Below, piece after piece: positions 1 to 6,682 of a stretch of DNA of 64,000 nt; positions within the stretch are counted from its first letter, which is position 1; each line of letters starts with the position of its first letter. Under the pieces are notes generated by a model. It saw nothing but the letters and a program-made list of their open reading frames with translations. It searched no databases and was not told the DNA's origin. The stretch lies in the NCBI RefSeq assembly GCF_024623325.1, contig NZ_JANJZD010000011.1, positions 1 to 64,000 on the forward strand, in the 5' to 3' direction. The position numbers and the translations under genes are program-made. The DNA is from Acetatifactor muris. GTDB taxonomy: Bacteria; Bacillota; Clostridia; Lachnospirales; Lachnospiraceae.

Positions 1-70
1 AGCAAAGGTTGACTGGCATTTTAGGACAGGTGATGCCAGAATAAAGCTTAAGTCTCTATACCCCAATTTT

Positions 71-96
71 ACTATCGCCTCTTAAAAGGCGGTAGT
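71..96. repeat. hairpin at left edge, beside IS630 remnant
   Basis: ACTATCGCCT (71-80) pairs with AGGCGGTAGT (87-96) with one G-T wobble and a 6-base loop. It lies just downstream of the transposase remnant that ends at 159, so it may be part of an insertion-sequence end or a terminator. There is no U-run, which argues against a normal terminator. The rest of 1-158 shows no gene. Confidence 0.35.
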
Positions 97-158
97 AAGG
101 TTAAATATCGTCATGTCAATACACTAGTATAACTCACGCTAATTAACTTTATGTTTTA

Positions 159-932
159 TTACGCTTTATCCTCCTGGGTCCGTTTACTCCTTTTACGGGG
201 TTTAGGTGCCCTTTTATCTTTATCACATGCTTTGGCCGCTTTATGGTTGACGACCTCATATATGATCTGGCTGATATCCTCTTTTTCAAGGTCGATATCA
301 TCCAGCTTATATGACCAATGATACGGTACTGGTACTTTGTTGATTTCTGTGAAATACTGGTATATCCTCTCTTCCAGTTCCTCTTTGCTTGTCACACGGA
401 TTCCAGACAGCATTTGTTTCGTCAGCTTACTGAAAAATCCCTCCACCATATTCAGCCATGAACCATGCGTCGGAGTAAATACAAATTCAAACCTGCCCGG
501 AACTTTATTCAGGTATTCCTGAGTCTCCTTTGATGTATGTGCCGAATGGTTATCAAGGATGAGCCTGATTTTATCTCCCGACGGGTACTTTTGATCCAAC
601 ATGTCCAGGAACCTTACGAAATCAGAACTCTTGTGGGTCGGGCTTACGAGCGGGAATGCCTCTCCGGTAAGCAGGTCGATGGCGGCCAGCAGCGACAGCG
701 TGCCCAAACGGATATATTCATAATCACGACATATTGTACTGTAATTGCCCGTGTCCGGGATAGGCGGACGATCCTTTGCTGTTGAATCTGTCGCCTGTAT
801 CCCCGGTTTTGAATATTTCACGCTGGGGGAGCCATTGATATTCATTTGAGATCCACCAGTGCATGTATGAGTACCACTTACCTTTTGCCATTCGCCATGA
901 TACTCAAAATGGGGCTTCTGTGTCAATGACAA
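159..932 (-). pseudogene. IS630-family DDE transposase remnant, 5' part replaced
   Basis: The C-terminal two thirds reads as an IS630-type transposase: KPGIQAT, GTLSLLAAIDLLTG, the second catalytic aspartate in LDNHSAHTSKE, and the third acidic residue in HGSWLNMVEGFF. The basic tail is also typical. The normal N-terminal helix-turn-helix region is missing. At the position where the family has a conserved Asp-Glu just before KPGIQA, this protein reads KYSKPGIQA, so the first catalytic aspartate is lost. The first 30 or so residues, from a TTG at 932, match nothing I know and lie in an inverted repeat (903-983). It is therefore read as an inactive remnant with a rearranged 5' end. The family assignment is firm; the inactivity is inferred from the missing aspartate. 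Confidence 0.8.
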
Positions 933-983
933 GGGCTTACGCCTGCGCTGGCGCGCATCATTGACACAAAATCCCCATTTGAG
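903..983. repeat. 26-bp inverted repeat at the 5' edge of the IS remnant
   Basis: The left arm, 903-929, and the right arm, 958-983, are near-perfect reverse complements. They share CTCAAA, TGGGG and TGTGTCAATGA, with one inserted base and two mismatches. They flank a 28-base centre that contains its own CGCC/GGCG stem. The repeat spans the point where transposase homology fails. The following bases to 1251 hold no gene I can support. Confidence 0.6.
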
Positions 984-1163
984 TGGGGGTAAGTAAGCAA
1001 AAGTAAGAGTGGATCTGTTCTACGAACCACTGGTTTCATTAGGAAATCTGGTGGAGCTTATGCACAGTAAGATCTGGATCCCTCATCGCGGAATAATCAA
1101 AAATTGCAAACAGATTATCCGACAGTCAGGAATTATCTGTGACAATTACGGCATAGACAGCAT

Positions 1164-1227
1164 AAATCAGAACGCGCCCGGCTCGTCCACGTTAAAACTT
1201 TTATTTAAAAATCAAGACGCGCCCGGC
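1164..1227. repeat. two 19-bp direct repeats
   Basis: AAATCAGAACGCGCCCGGC at 1164-1182 recurs as AAATCAAGACGCGCCCGGC at 1209-1227 (17 of 19 identical, start-to-start 45 bp). They sit in the gene-free stretch 984-1251. Their role is unknown; they could be recombinase or transposase binding sites. Confidence 0.5.
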
Positions 1228-1251
1228 ACACTTTGATTTTGGTCAGGCTTT

Positions 1252-1755
1252 TTACCGTTCCTGCTGTTTCGGCTTCTTGTCGGGATAGAGCTTCCCGGCA
1301 ACAACGGCGGCATGGCTCTTTATCTTGATTTCTCCCTCCTGCTCGCTGCGTTTTGCGTTCCGGTAGCCTTCGTCGGAAAGGTAGAAACGGAACCGTTCCC
1401 CTTTAAAGCCGACAAAGCAATCCTTCTGTACTTCCAATGTAATCATGTGACGGGTTTCCGGTCGGAACCGTTCTTTTCCTGACAGGTCATGCCCCTGCAT
1501 GATTGGCTCCTGTATCTTTGCCGCCGCAAGCCGCCGGCGGATGGAATTGTCACGCTCTGCAAGGAACCGTGCTTTTGTTGCGGTAACAAACTGGCTGCAC
1601 TCCGGTTCCGGTATCTTTTCCAGTTTCCGGATGGCGTTCTCCACGATTGCCTTTGTCAGTAAGTCCTTTATCACCGGCACGATTTCCTTCATGCCTGCAA
1701 GGGTTTCCGCCTTGGTCGGTGCAGCGTACTGGTTGATATCAAGGAAATCAGCCAC
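1252..1755 (-). CDS. hypothetical protein of a mobile-element remnant
   Basis: 167 residues from a GTG at 1755. I do not recognise the family. The protein is charged, with a helical, Lys/Glu/Arg-rich first half and a basic, Gln/Lys-rich tail ending KKPKQQER. No signal peptide, membrane segment or obvious catalytic motif is visible. There is no convincing ribosome-binding site before the GTG. The start sits at the same point where a truncated XRE regulator on the other strand begins, so the gene has probably lost its own 5' end in a deletion joining two unrelated genes. It may be the C-terminal part of a longer plasmid or conjugative-element protein. Expression is doubtful. Confidence 0.4.
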   Translation of the reverse strand: MADFLDINQYAAPTKAETLAGMKEIVPVIKDLLTKAIVENAIRKLEKIPEPECSQFVTATKARFLAERDNSIRRRLAAAKIQEPIMQGHDLSGKERFRPETRHMITLEVQKDCFVGFKGERFRFYLSDEGYRNAKRSEQEGEIKIKSHAAVVAGKLYPDKKPKQQER

Positions 1756-1764
1756 AAAAATCTT

Positions 1765-2418
1765 GTGGAACTGGCAAAATTTTACGGGGTGTCAACAGAT
1801 TACCTTCTCTGCCTGACAGAGAACAGGAACCATCCGGGCATGGAACTTACGGAGCTGCATTTGAGTGACGGGATGGTGGAACTGCTAAAAAGCGGGCGTA
1901 TCAATAACCGGCTCCTGTGTGAGATTGCCACGCATGAGGACTTCGTTACCTTAATGACAAACACAGAAATTTATGTGGATGGTGTCGCCACTTCCCACTT
2001 CCAAAACTTCAACAGCCTTCTGGAAGTCCTGCGGGGGCAAGTCCTTTCCCAATATCAGCTGGTAGAGGAAGATACCGCTTTAAAGGCGTTGGAAGCCATG
2101 CAGATACAGGAAGAAGATTATTTCTGTCAGGTCACGCACCGGACTTGGGACACTATCCTCCATGCCATAAGGGAAACGCACAAGGACGATACGGACAGTG
2201 CGCCAGACGACTCCAATGCCATGAAACTAATCAAGGACGCAAAGAAGGCACTGGCTGTGCCGGGTTCCTATCTGGATGTGTTCACCGCCCTCATGTGTAC
2301 ACAGCTTCAAATCCGGTATGAGAAGCTGTCTGAGCAGGAGCGCACGGTTCTGAAGAATGTTATGAAGAAAACTCCGGCATATAAGGATTCACCATTGAGC
2401 AGGATGAAGCGCAGATAA
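1765..2418 (+). pseudogene. XRE-family regulator, N-terminal DNA-binding domain lost
   Basis: The first residues, VELAKFYGVSTDYLLCLTE, are the usual end of an N-terminal XRE/Cro-type helix-turn-helix (LIELAxFYxVSxDYLLG). The remaining 200 residues form a mostly helical C-terminal domain resembling regulators carried on clostridial islands. The 50 or so residues that should precede this, including the recognition helix, are absent. The frame is open upstream but encodes unrelated sequence, and no start with a ribosome-binding site is seen. The break falls between about 1735 and 1765, where the opposite-strand gene starts, so one deletion event probably truncated both. A DNA-binding function is unlikely to survive. 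Confidence 0.65.
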
Positions 2419-2420
2419 GG

Positions 2421-2460
2421 AAATGCCGTTACTTGGTTTTTGGTCCATGCAACGGCATTT
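2421..2460. terminator. 10-bp hairpin between the XRE remnant and brnA
   Basis: AAATGCCGTT (2421-2430) and AACGGCATTT (2451-2460) are perfect reverse complements around a 20-base loop. The hairpin lies just after the XRE remnant's stop and beyond brnA on the other strand, so it could end both transcripts. Each arm ends in three A/T bases but a real U-run is lacking. Confidence 0.4.
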
Positions 2461-2538
2461 GGAGTGGTTCAGATTCAATTTTTAGGGGTATAAGCCGGAA
2501 TGTCCGGGACAGTGCGCTCTTGATTCGTAACAGAGTTG

Positions 2539-2721
2539 CTATGCGTTCTTCTTATTTCTGTTGCGCTGTGCCACGGAACATCTGAACGCCTTAAACATTG
2601 CCGGGGACAGTTCCGGGGAATCTTCATCAAATTGAATTTCCCGCTTGGCCGCCGCCCTGACTTCCTCCAATTGTTCCGGCGTTGGAACCTGGCCATCCTT
2701 AATTGTAAAAGTTTTGGTCAT
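2539..2721 (-). CDS. brnA: BrnA-type antitoxin
   Basis: A 60-residue acidic-then-basic protein: an N-terminal strand-like segment (MTKTFTIKDG), a PTPEQLEEV helix, the motif FDEDSPELSPAM, and a basic C-terminus. FDEDSPELSP is typical of short antitoxins that pair with BrnT toxins in clostridia. The start at 2721 is chosen because GGAGG lies at normal spacing, inside the end of the toxin gene. The two genes overlap by 23 bases, so translation is probably coupled. In this family the antitoxin neutralises the toxin and represses the operon. No DNA-binding ribbon-helix-helix segment is obvious, so autoregulation is less sure. Confidence 0.7.
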   Translation of the reverse strand: MTKTFTIKDGQVPTPEQLEEVRAAAKREIQFDEDSPELSPAMFKAFRCSVAQRNRNKKNA

Positions 2722-2983
2722 AATAAAGCCTCCTTTCACTTTCCGTTGCCAATCTTGCGGAGATTAACCGGATATTCTCCCCTCGCTCGGTAAATACAAC
2801 AAACAATAAATCGCCAACCATACCGATTGCAATATAACGGTCTTCTTCTATACTATGCTCGAAATCATACATCTCTATGTAATGTTCATCCCGAAAAACG
2901 TATGAAGCCGTTTCAAAAGAGATTCCATGTTTTTGGCGGTTGATACGTTCTTTTTCCTCGTCCCATTCAAATTTTAGTTCCAT
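2699..2983 (-). CDS. brnT: BrnT-family ribonuclease toxin
   Basis: 94 residues from an ATG at 2983 preceded by GAGGG. An upstream in-frame start at 3025 lacks a ribosome-binding site. The protein has the BrnT signature: FEWDEEKERINRQKHGISFE near the N-terminus, a central RYIAIGMVGDLLFVVFTERG beta pair, and IRLISARLATESERRLYY at the end. BrnT proteins have a RelE-like fold and cut RNA, arresting growth. Here the toxin gene comes first and overlaps the antitoxin gene, the usual BrnTA order. The cassette sits among transposon genes, consistent with a carried stability module. Full length appears kept. Confidence 0.85.
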   Translation of the reverse strand: MELKFEWDEEKERINRQKHGISFETASYVFRDEHYIEMYDFEHSIEEDRYIAIGMVGDLLFVVFTERGENIRLISARLATESERRLYYDQNFYN

Positions 2984-3083
2984 ATAATTTCCCTCTTTCA
3001 AATAAACACGGCATGGTCTACACAAGTATGCCTTTGCTTTGTAACGGATTTTTCAAAGTCCCGATAAATGGGAATTTGAAACT

Positions 3084-3710
3084 CTATTTTTGAGTGAGAA
3101 TATGCCAAACATCATCACCAATAAATCCACATTTTCTATATAGGCTCTGCGGATTGGTCGGATTATTCACTTTCCCTGATACGGTTGCAAATTCAGCTAT
3201 ACCCTGCATTTTTAACAACAAACTATTCACTATCAACTGCCCATAACCTTTCCTTCGATAATGAGGAAGTACTTGTATCCACTCTAAAATCAATTCATTA
3301 GTTTCCCTGTCATAGTCGGCTATTCCTCCTGCGACAATATTATTTGAATTTTGTTCCTTAAATAAAATCCACAAGTCAGGGCAATAAACAGGAGTTCTGC
3401 GATAACGTTCTATTTGTTCTTTGGTAATGCTTATATCACTATAACTTGCATTTATGAGCCAAACAAATTCATTTATATTGGACAAGCCAGACACTGGTTC
3501 TACATCAGTCAAAAATACTTGATCAATATTTTTTAAATTATGAGATAGCCGAAAATATGGCTCATCTTTGTAGCCTCTAAGCATTCCAACAGAAAAATCT
3601 CTATCATGAATTATTTTCATATTTTGGGGCACAGCGAGTTCTTTTGATTTCCAATATGGAATACTTAAAGTACCACATGGGTCATTCACATATTCTTGTA
3701 ATAAAAGCAT
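3084..3710 (-). CDS. GNAT-family N-acetyltransferase
   Basis: 208 residues from the ATG at 3710, which has GGAG nine bases upstream. The acetyl-CoA binding motif A is clear: WIQVLPHYRRKGYGQLIV (pattern R/Q-x-x-G-x-G/A) at about residue 150. It is followed by the C-terminal SLYRKCGFIGDDVWHIL segment that closes the GNAT fold. The first 110 residues are a separate lid-like region seen in other clostridial GNAT proteins. The substrate cannot be told from sequence. The gene is more AT-rich than the core genes to the right and lies between brnTA and tnpV, so it was probably brought in with the mobile DNA. Confidence 0.8.
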   Translation of the reverse strand: MLLLQEYVNDPCGTLSIPYWKSKELAVPQNMKIIHDRDFSVGMLRGYKDEPYFRLSHNLKNIDQVFLTDVEPVSGLSNINEFVWLINASYSDISITKEQIERYRRTPVYCPDLWILFKEQNSNNIVAGGIADYDRETNELILEWIQVLPHYRRKGYGQLIVNSLLLKMQGIAEFATVSGKVNNPTNPQSLYRKCGFIGDDVWHILTQK

Positions 3711-3764
3711 AGAACACATCTCCAAAAATCCCAATTTATCGTCTAAAATAATTCTACCACATAT

Positions 3765-4148
3765 CTATAAATAAATCATCTCACTTTTTATGATTTCCTC
3801 CGCCCGGTTGCGGATATTGTTCATCTGGCCTACCCATTCAAGCTGGTTCCGGGCTTTCAGTTCCTCGGTCACTCCCTCAGCGGCTTTCATCTGCTCCATG
3901 ATTAAGTCAAGCCGTTCCTCCGCCTGCTCGTTCAAGTCGGCAAGGTACGTCCACAATTTCCCGATCAGGATAAGGGATCTGTACCGTGCCGGATGTTCCT
4001 GTTTGACATATTCCCGGTGCAGCCGCCCATAGCGTCCGATGGGGCGGCTTTCCTCCGGCAGCTTCAAGTCCGGGATATAGTAGTCGCCTACCAACGTATA
4101 ATGCAATCCATTATTCCCATCATAAATATGTTTTTTCAATTTATCCAT
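3765..4148 (-). CDS. tnpV: TnpV, small transposon protein
   Basis: 127 residues starting MDKLKKHIYDGNNGLHYTL with GAGGAG upstream. LVGDYYIPDLKLPEE, RPIGRYGRLHREY and GKLWTYLADLNEQA are the hallmark segments of TnpV, a small protein of Tn4451-like and related clostridial transposons. The length is right for the family. Its biochemical role is not established. It usually travels with a large serine recombinase, which is absent here, so it is probably an orphan left after decay of the element. Confidence 0.8.
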   Translation of the reverse strand: MDKLKKHIYDGNNGLHYTLVGDYYIPDLKLPEESRPIGRYGRLHREYVKQEHPARYRSLILIGKLWTYLADLNEQAEERLDLIMEQMKAAEGVTEELKARNQLEWVGQMNNIRNRAEEIIKSEMIYL

Positions 4149-4200
4149 GGTGTTAATCTCCTCATTCTGGTTTTATAATCGCAAGTCTGACTCTCCAGAA

Positions 4201-4500
4201 ATATTGGTAAATCATTGGTAAAATTGAGTAAGAAACACGGAAAACATTAGATTTATAAGCATTTTACCATGACCAACAAATCCTGCCGTGGCACACAAAT
4301 AATATTTTTACCATACTTCTCATATCTCCTTATATCTCGGTATATCCTCGTTTTTCCTTATGTTTTCAAGGTTTTCTCTCTGACCTCAAAAACTCTCTAC
4401 GTCCTATATCATAGCATATCTTCCTATATCTTGTCCTCCAAAACAGGTAAAAAAAGGTAAAATGACCTCTTTTTTACCTATCCCAGAGGTAAAACCCTCA
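4201..4500. repeat. AT-rich repeat field next to integrase stump, possible att region
   Basis: This gene-free stretch carries GGTAAA on both strands at least seven times, at about 4205, 4218, 4308 (inverted), 4447, 4456, 4475 (inverted) and 4489. It includes the tandem ATTGGTAAA pair at 4203-4222. AGGTAAAAAAAGGT (4446-4459) is nearly the reverse complement of ACCTCTTTTTTACCT (4466-4480). There are also five or so copies of TATATC or CATATC between 4320 and 4430. Attachment and arm sites of tyrosine integrases commonly lie beside the integrase gene, and the integrase stump ends at 4507. The repeats are directly visible; the att assignment is inference. Confidence 0.4.
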
Positions 4501-4506
4501 TGCCCG

Positions 4507-4710
4507 TTACCCGCCGGAGAGTCTTCTCTCCAACTCCCTCACTTCCTTTTCTACGTCGTTGAATTTATAATGTGTGTAATATCCAAGAGTTGTTGCAATA
4601 TCCAAATGACCCATGAGATATTGCAGTGACTTCGGACTGATACCCGCCTTTGCCATGTTGGTACAATATGTATGCCTGCAAATATGGAGTGTAATGACAA
4701 TTATTCTTGC
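4507..4710 (-). pseudogene. 3' stump of a tyrosine recombinase (integrase)
   Basis: Reading leftward from 4710, the frame encodes VITLHICRHTYCTNMAKAG, then SPKSLQYLMGHLDIATTLGY, then YTHYKF and a charged tail ending ELERRLSGG before a TAA. This is the catalytic end of phage/ICE-type integrases: the H-x-x-R pair, the LMGH histidine, and the tyrosine nucleophile in the GYYTH segment. A TGA at 4711-4713 closes the frame and everything upstream is lost, including the first catalytic arginine. It is a remnant of an integrated element. The family call is firm because four motifs fall in the right order and spacing. Confidence 0.8.
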
Positions 4711-4852
4711 TCATATCAATCTCCCTACTTGATATAAAAGAAAGTCCATTACCTTGTAACATGCGCCATACATCTTAAGATAAGCAGCATATAAAAGCGG
4801 CGATTCCTGCTGTCAGAAACCGCCGTTTTTCATTCCCATAGTATTGTATGCG

Positions 4853-5014
4853 TCACATATTTGAAAATAAATCGTTTTCTACCGCCTCATATTCCTCCTC
4901 TGTATATCCGTAGGACAGTATTTACTCTCTGGTTATATTTGCTTTGATTATTCTTTCAATGGCGCGTTTTCGCTCTTTCTCAACGATATTCTGCGCTAAA
5001 TTTGTTTCTGCCAT
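4853..5014 (-). pseudogene. degraded short reading frame with one in-frame stop
   Basis: From an ATG at 5014 the frame gives MAETNLAQNIVEKERKR, a basic helix, then a TAA at 4922-4924. It then continues in the same frame as ILSYGYTEEEYEAVENDL and ends at 4853. The flow across the stop suggests a CAA-to-TAA change. The frame is also open upstream of 5014 without a good start. It may be the C-terminal end of an element-encoded protein, but I cannot name it. Confidence 0.35.
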
Positions 5015-5145
5015 TGCCGCCTTGTCCTTTCCTGACCATCCTGCAGCACAGGATTCTATAGGCATCACTTAATCTTGACAGCGTTTCCAGCCCATAAACA
5101 TAGCGGTCATAAACAGGAAGTGTGCAAGTGCTTCATCCAACATTC

Positions 5146-6075
5146 TTATGCCAACTGCAGTACAGCTAAATCTCTGACAACTTCAATCGGCAAGTCTGAA
5201 TCTTCCGCAATTTCCTCAAGAGTTAGTTTCCCTCTCGCAATCAGACGGCGGGCAGATGCTTTTTTCTCTTCCAATGCCCTTTCTTCTGCCCTTTCTTCTG
5301 CCATCTCTTGTGCCATCTCTTCTGCCATCTCTTCTGCCATCTCTTCTGCCATCTCTTGTGCCATCACTTCTGCTATTTCTTTCGCCCTTACTTCTCCCCA
5401 CTTCTCTACCAAATCCTCAAATAACTGGCTCATAACCTTCTGGCCTCCTTCCGTCTCCTTAAAAAACTCCACTTGCCTTGCCAATATCGGATAGAACATA
5501 TCCACAGAACTCAAACATCTAAAGTCATGCATCAGTCTTCCAACAGGATCGCTGTCGTCCTTATAGCTGCCATTAACATATATGATATGGGAACCATCCC
5601 CAAAATATGTACCCGTCTCTTCAACAGTCCGATTGACATGATACAAGGGACGCCCCGCTCCCATGACATCGCTTGCCGTTATGAATATCACATAGGAATC
5701 ATGAATTTCTTTAAATTCCTGCCCGGCTTTCAGCATTTTCGTATCGATCATGCTGCTATGGAACCTTGCCCTGTGCGGGTCTGCTCCCTCTGATGCTCGC
5801 TGAACCTCCACATCATAGACCTTATCATTCCTGTCCACCGCATAAATATCTATGGTGATGGAGCGTCCTCCAGACATCGGATTTCTATATTCCCTCTGTC
5901 CGATCACCTCCAGCACCTTTAAATCGCTTCTCTGCAGGATGATGTTCAGCAGCAGTTCTGTGGCCTCAGTATTTCTGTCAAATACAAGCGCCATCAGGTT
6001 GTCATCCAAAAGACACATTTCACTTATTGCTTTCAGAGCCTCTTTTTTTAATGCTTTCGGGGTTTCTGTAACCAT
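5146..6075 (-). CDS. Rpn-family recombination-promoting nuclease / PD-(D/E)XK transposase-like protein
   Basis: 309 residues. The N-terminal two thirds match Rpn/YhgA-like proteins: ISEMCLLDDNLMALVFDRN, then TELLLNIILQRSDLKVLEV, then the nuclease core ITIDIYAVDRNDKVYDVEVQ, which holds the Asp and Glu-x-Gln of the PD-(D/E)XK fold. RARFHSSMIDTKMLKAG is also typical. The C-terminal part is an Ala/Glu/Met coiled region of four-residue units ahead of a helical domain. The ATG at 6075 is chosen because a good promoter (6101-6129) lies just upstream and an AGGTGG precedes it; longer starts would lie across the promoter. Rpn proteins cut DNA and promote RecA-independent recombination, and are implicated in phage defence. 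The gene looks intact. Confidence 0.85.
   Translation of the reverse strand: MVTETPKALKKEALKAISEMCLLDDNLMALVFDRNTEATELLLNIILQRSDLKVLEVIGQREYRNPMSGGRSITIDIYAVDRNDKVYDVEVQRASEGADPHRARFHSSMIDTKMLKAGQEFKEIHDSYVIFITASDVMGAGRPLYHVNRTVEETGTYFGDGSHIIYVNGSYKDDSDPVGRLMHDFRCLSSVDMFYPILARQVEFFKETEGGQKVMSQLFEDLVEKWGEVRAKEIAEVMAQEMAEEMAEEMAEEMAQEMAEERAEERALEEKKASARRLIARGKLTLEEIAEDSDLPIEVVRDLAVLQLA
5275..5370. repeat. eight tandem 12-nt units inside the Rpn gene
   Basis: On the + strand the unit is TGCCATCTCTTC with small variations (units starting at 5275, 5287, 5299, 5311, 5323, 5335, 5347 and 5359; a ninth decayed unit follows). Each encodes four residues of the AEEM, AQEM or AEER type on the minus strand. 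Because the unit is a multiple of three, gain or loss of copies lengthens or shortens the helix without a frameshift. Confidence 0.9.
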
Positions 6076-6100
6076 TACACCACCTGCCTTCTTATTCACT

Positions 6101-6129
6101 ATCATATCATGATTGTGTTTCTTTTTCAA
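6101..6129 (-). promoter_or_regulatory. sigma-A type promoter of the Rpn gene
   Basis: Read on the minus strand: TTGAAA (6129-6124), a 17-base spacer, and TATGAT (6106-6101). The start codon at 6075 lies 25 bases downstream of the -10 box, which supports that start over upstream alternatives. Confidence 0.65.
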
Positions 6130-6252
6130 CCGTCTCTTCCTTTCTTGAGTTTCCGCAGTTTTATCCACATGCATGCAGTTTGATAGAACTGATTATCCAC
6201 GGTTTTCAAAAAATCCCAAAATATAAGGAATCCTGGCCGATTTTGTAGTAGA

Positions 6253-6534
6253 ATGAAGATTTCCAGGAAGCTTTCCAGACCTGACAGGAAGTTCACCTCC
6301 GACATGTCCTACGGCATGCTCGCTTCCGGCAGCTGCCTCCTGACAGATATTGTTAACCAGCTCCACGAAGATTCCAAAAAGGTCAATTCTGTGGAACGGC
6401 TCACCAGACATCTGGGCAGAGGCATTCCTGCAAAAGCTTTGCACTCTTATCTGTCAACCATCCATAAATGGGTCCCAAAAGAGCCTGTCATCCATATCGA
6501 TGACAACGCACTTTCCCATCCACGGTTCCACTGA
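6253..6534 (+). pseudogene. IS4-type transposase N-terminal fragment
   Basis: The 93-residue frame encodes the start of a DDE transposase of the IS4 superfamily: SYGMLASGSCLLTDIVNQLHE, VERLTRHLGRGI, then a region leading to VPKEPVIHIDDNAL. HIDD should contain the first catalytic aspartate, but the frame is lost directly after it and stops at 6534. The remaining three quarters of the protein is absent. The next 100 bases, up to the terminator at 6630, hold no recognisable coding sequence. Confidence 0.7.
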
Positions 6535-6629
6535 CCAAGTATGTATCACATGGAAAACCGTAAAGGCATTCCCTGCTCCCCGCGCGCCTTATGCGCCGCC
6601 TCTGCGGCATATTTCCTCTGCATGGGGCT

Positions 6630-6662
6630 ATATAAAAGCAGGAGGCTTGTCCTGCCTCCTGC
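6630..6662 (-). terminator. terminator of the histidine kinase operon
   Basis: On the minus strand a perfect 9-bp stem (GCAGGAGGC / GCCTCCTGC, 6662-6654 and 6646-6638) with a 7-base loop is followed by TTTTATAT. It starts 21 bases past the kinase stop codon. Confidence 0.85.
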
Positions 6663-6682
6663 ATGTCATGCGTTTTAACCTG

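Noticed and set aside
1009..1236. 75-codon frame beside the IS630 remnant
   Set aside because: No ribosome-binding site, no family resemblance, and it runs through the direct repeats at 1164-1227.
4565..4762. 65-codon frame MLQGNGLSFISSREIDMSK
   Set aside because: It overlaps the integrase stump in a different frame; the integrase frame has the motifs.
5275..5370. CRISPR-like short regular repeats
   Set aside because: The unit is 12 nt with no spacers and encodes an in-frame protein repeat.
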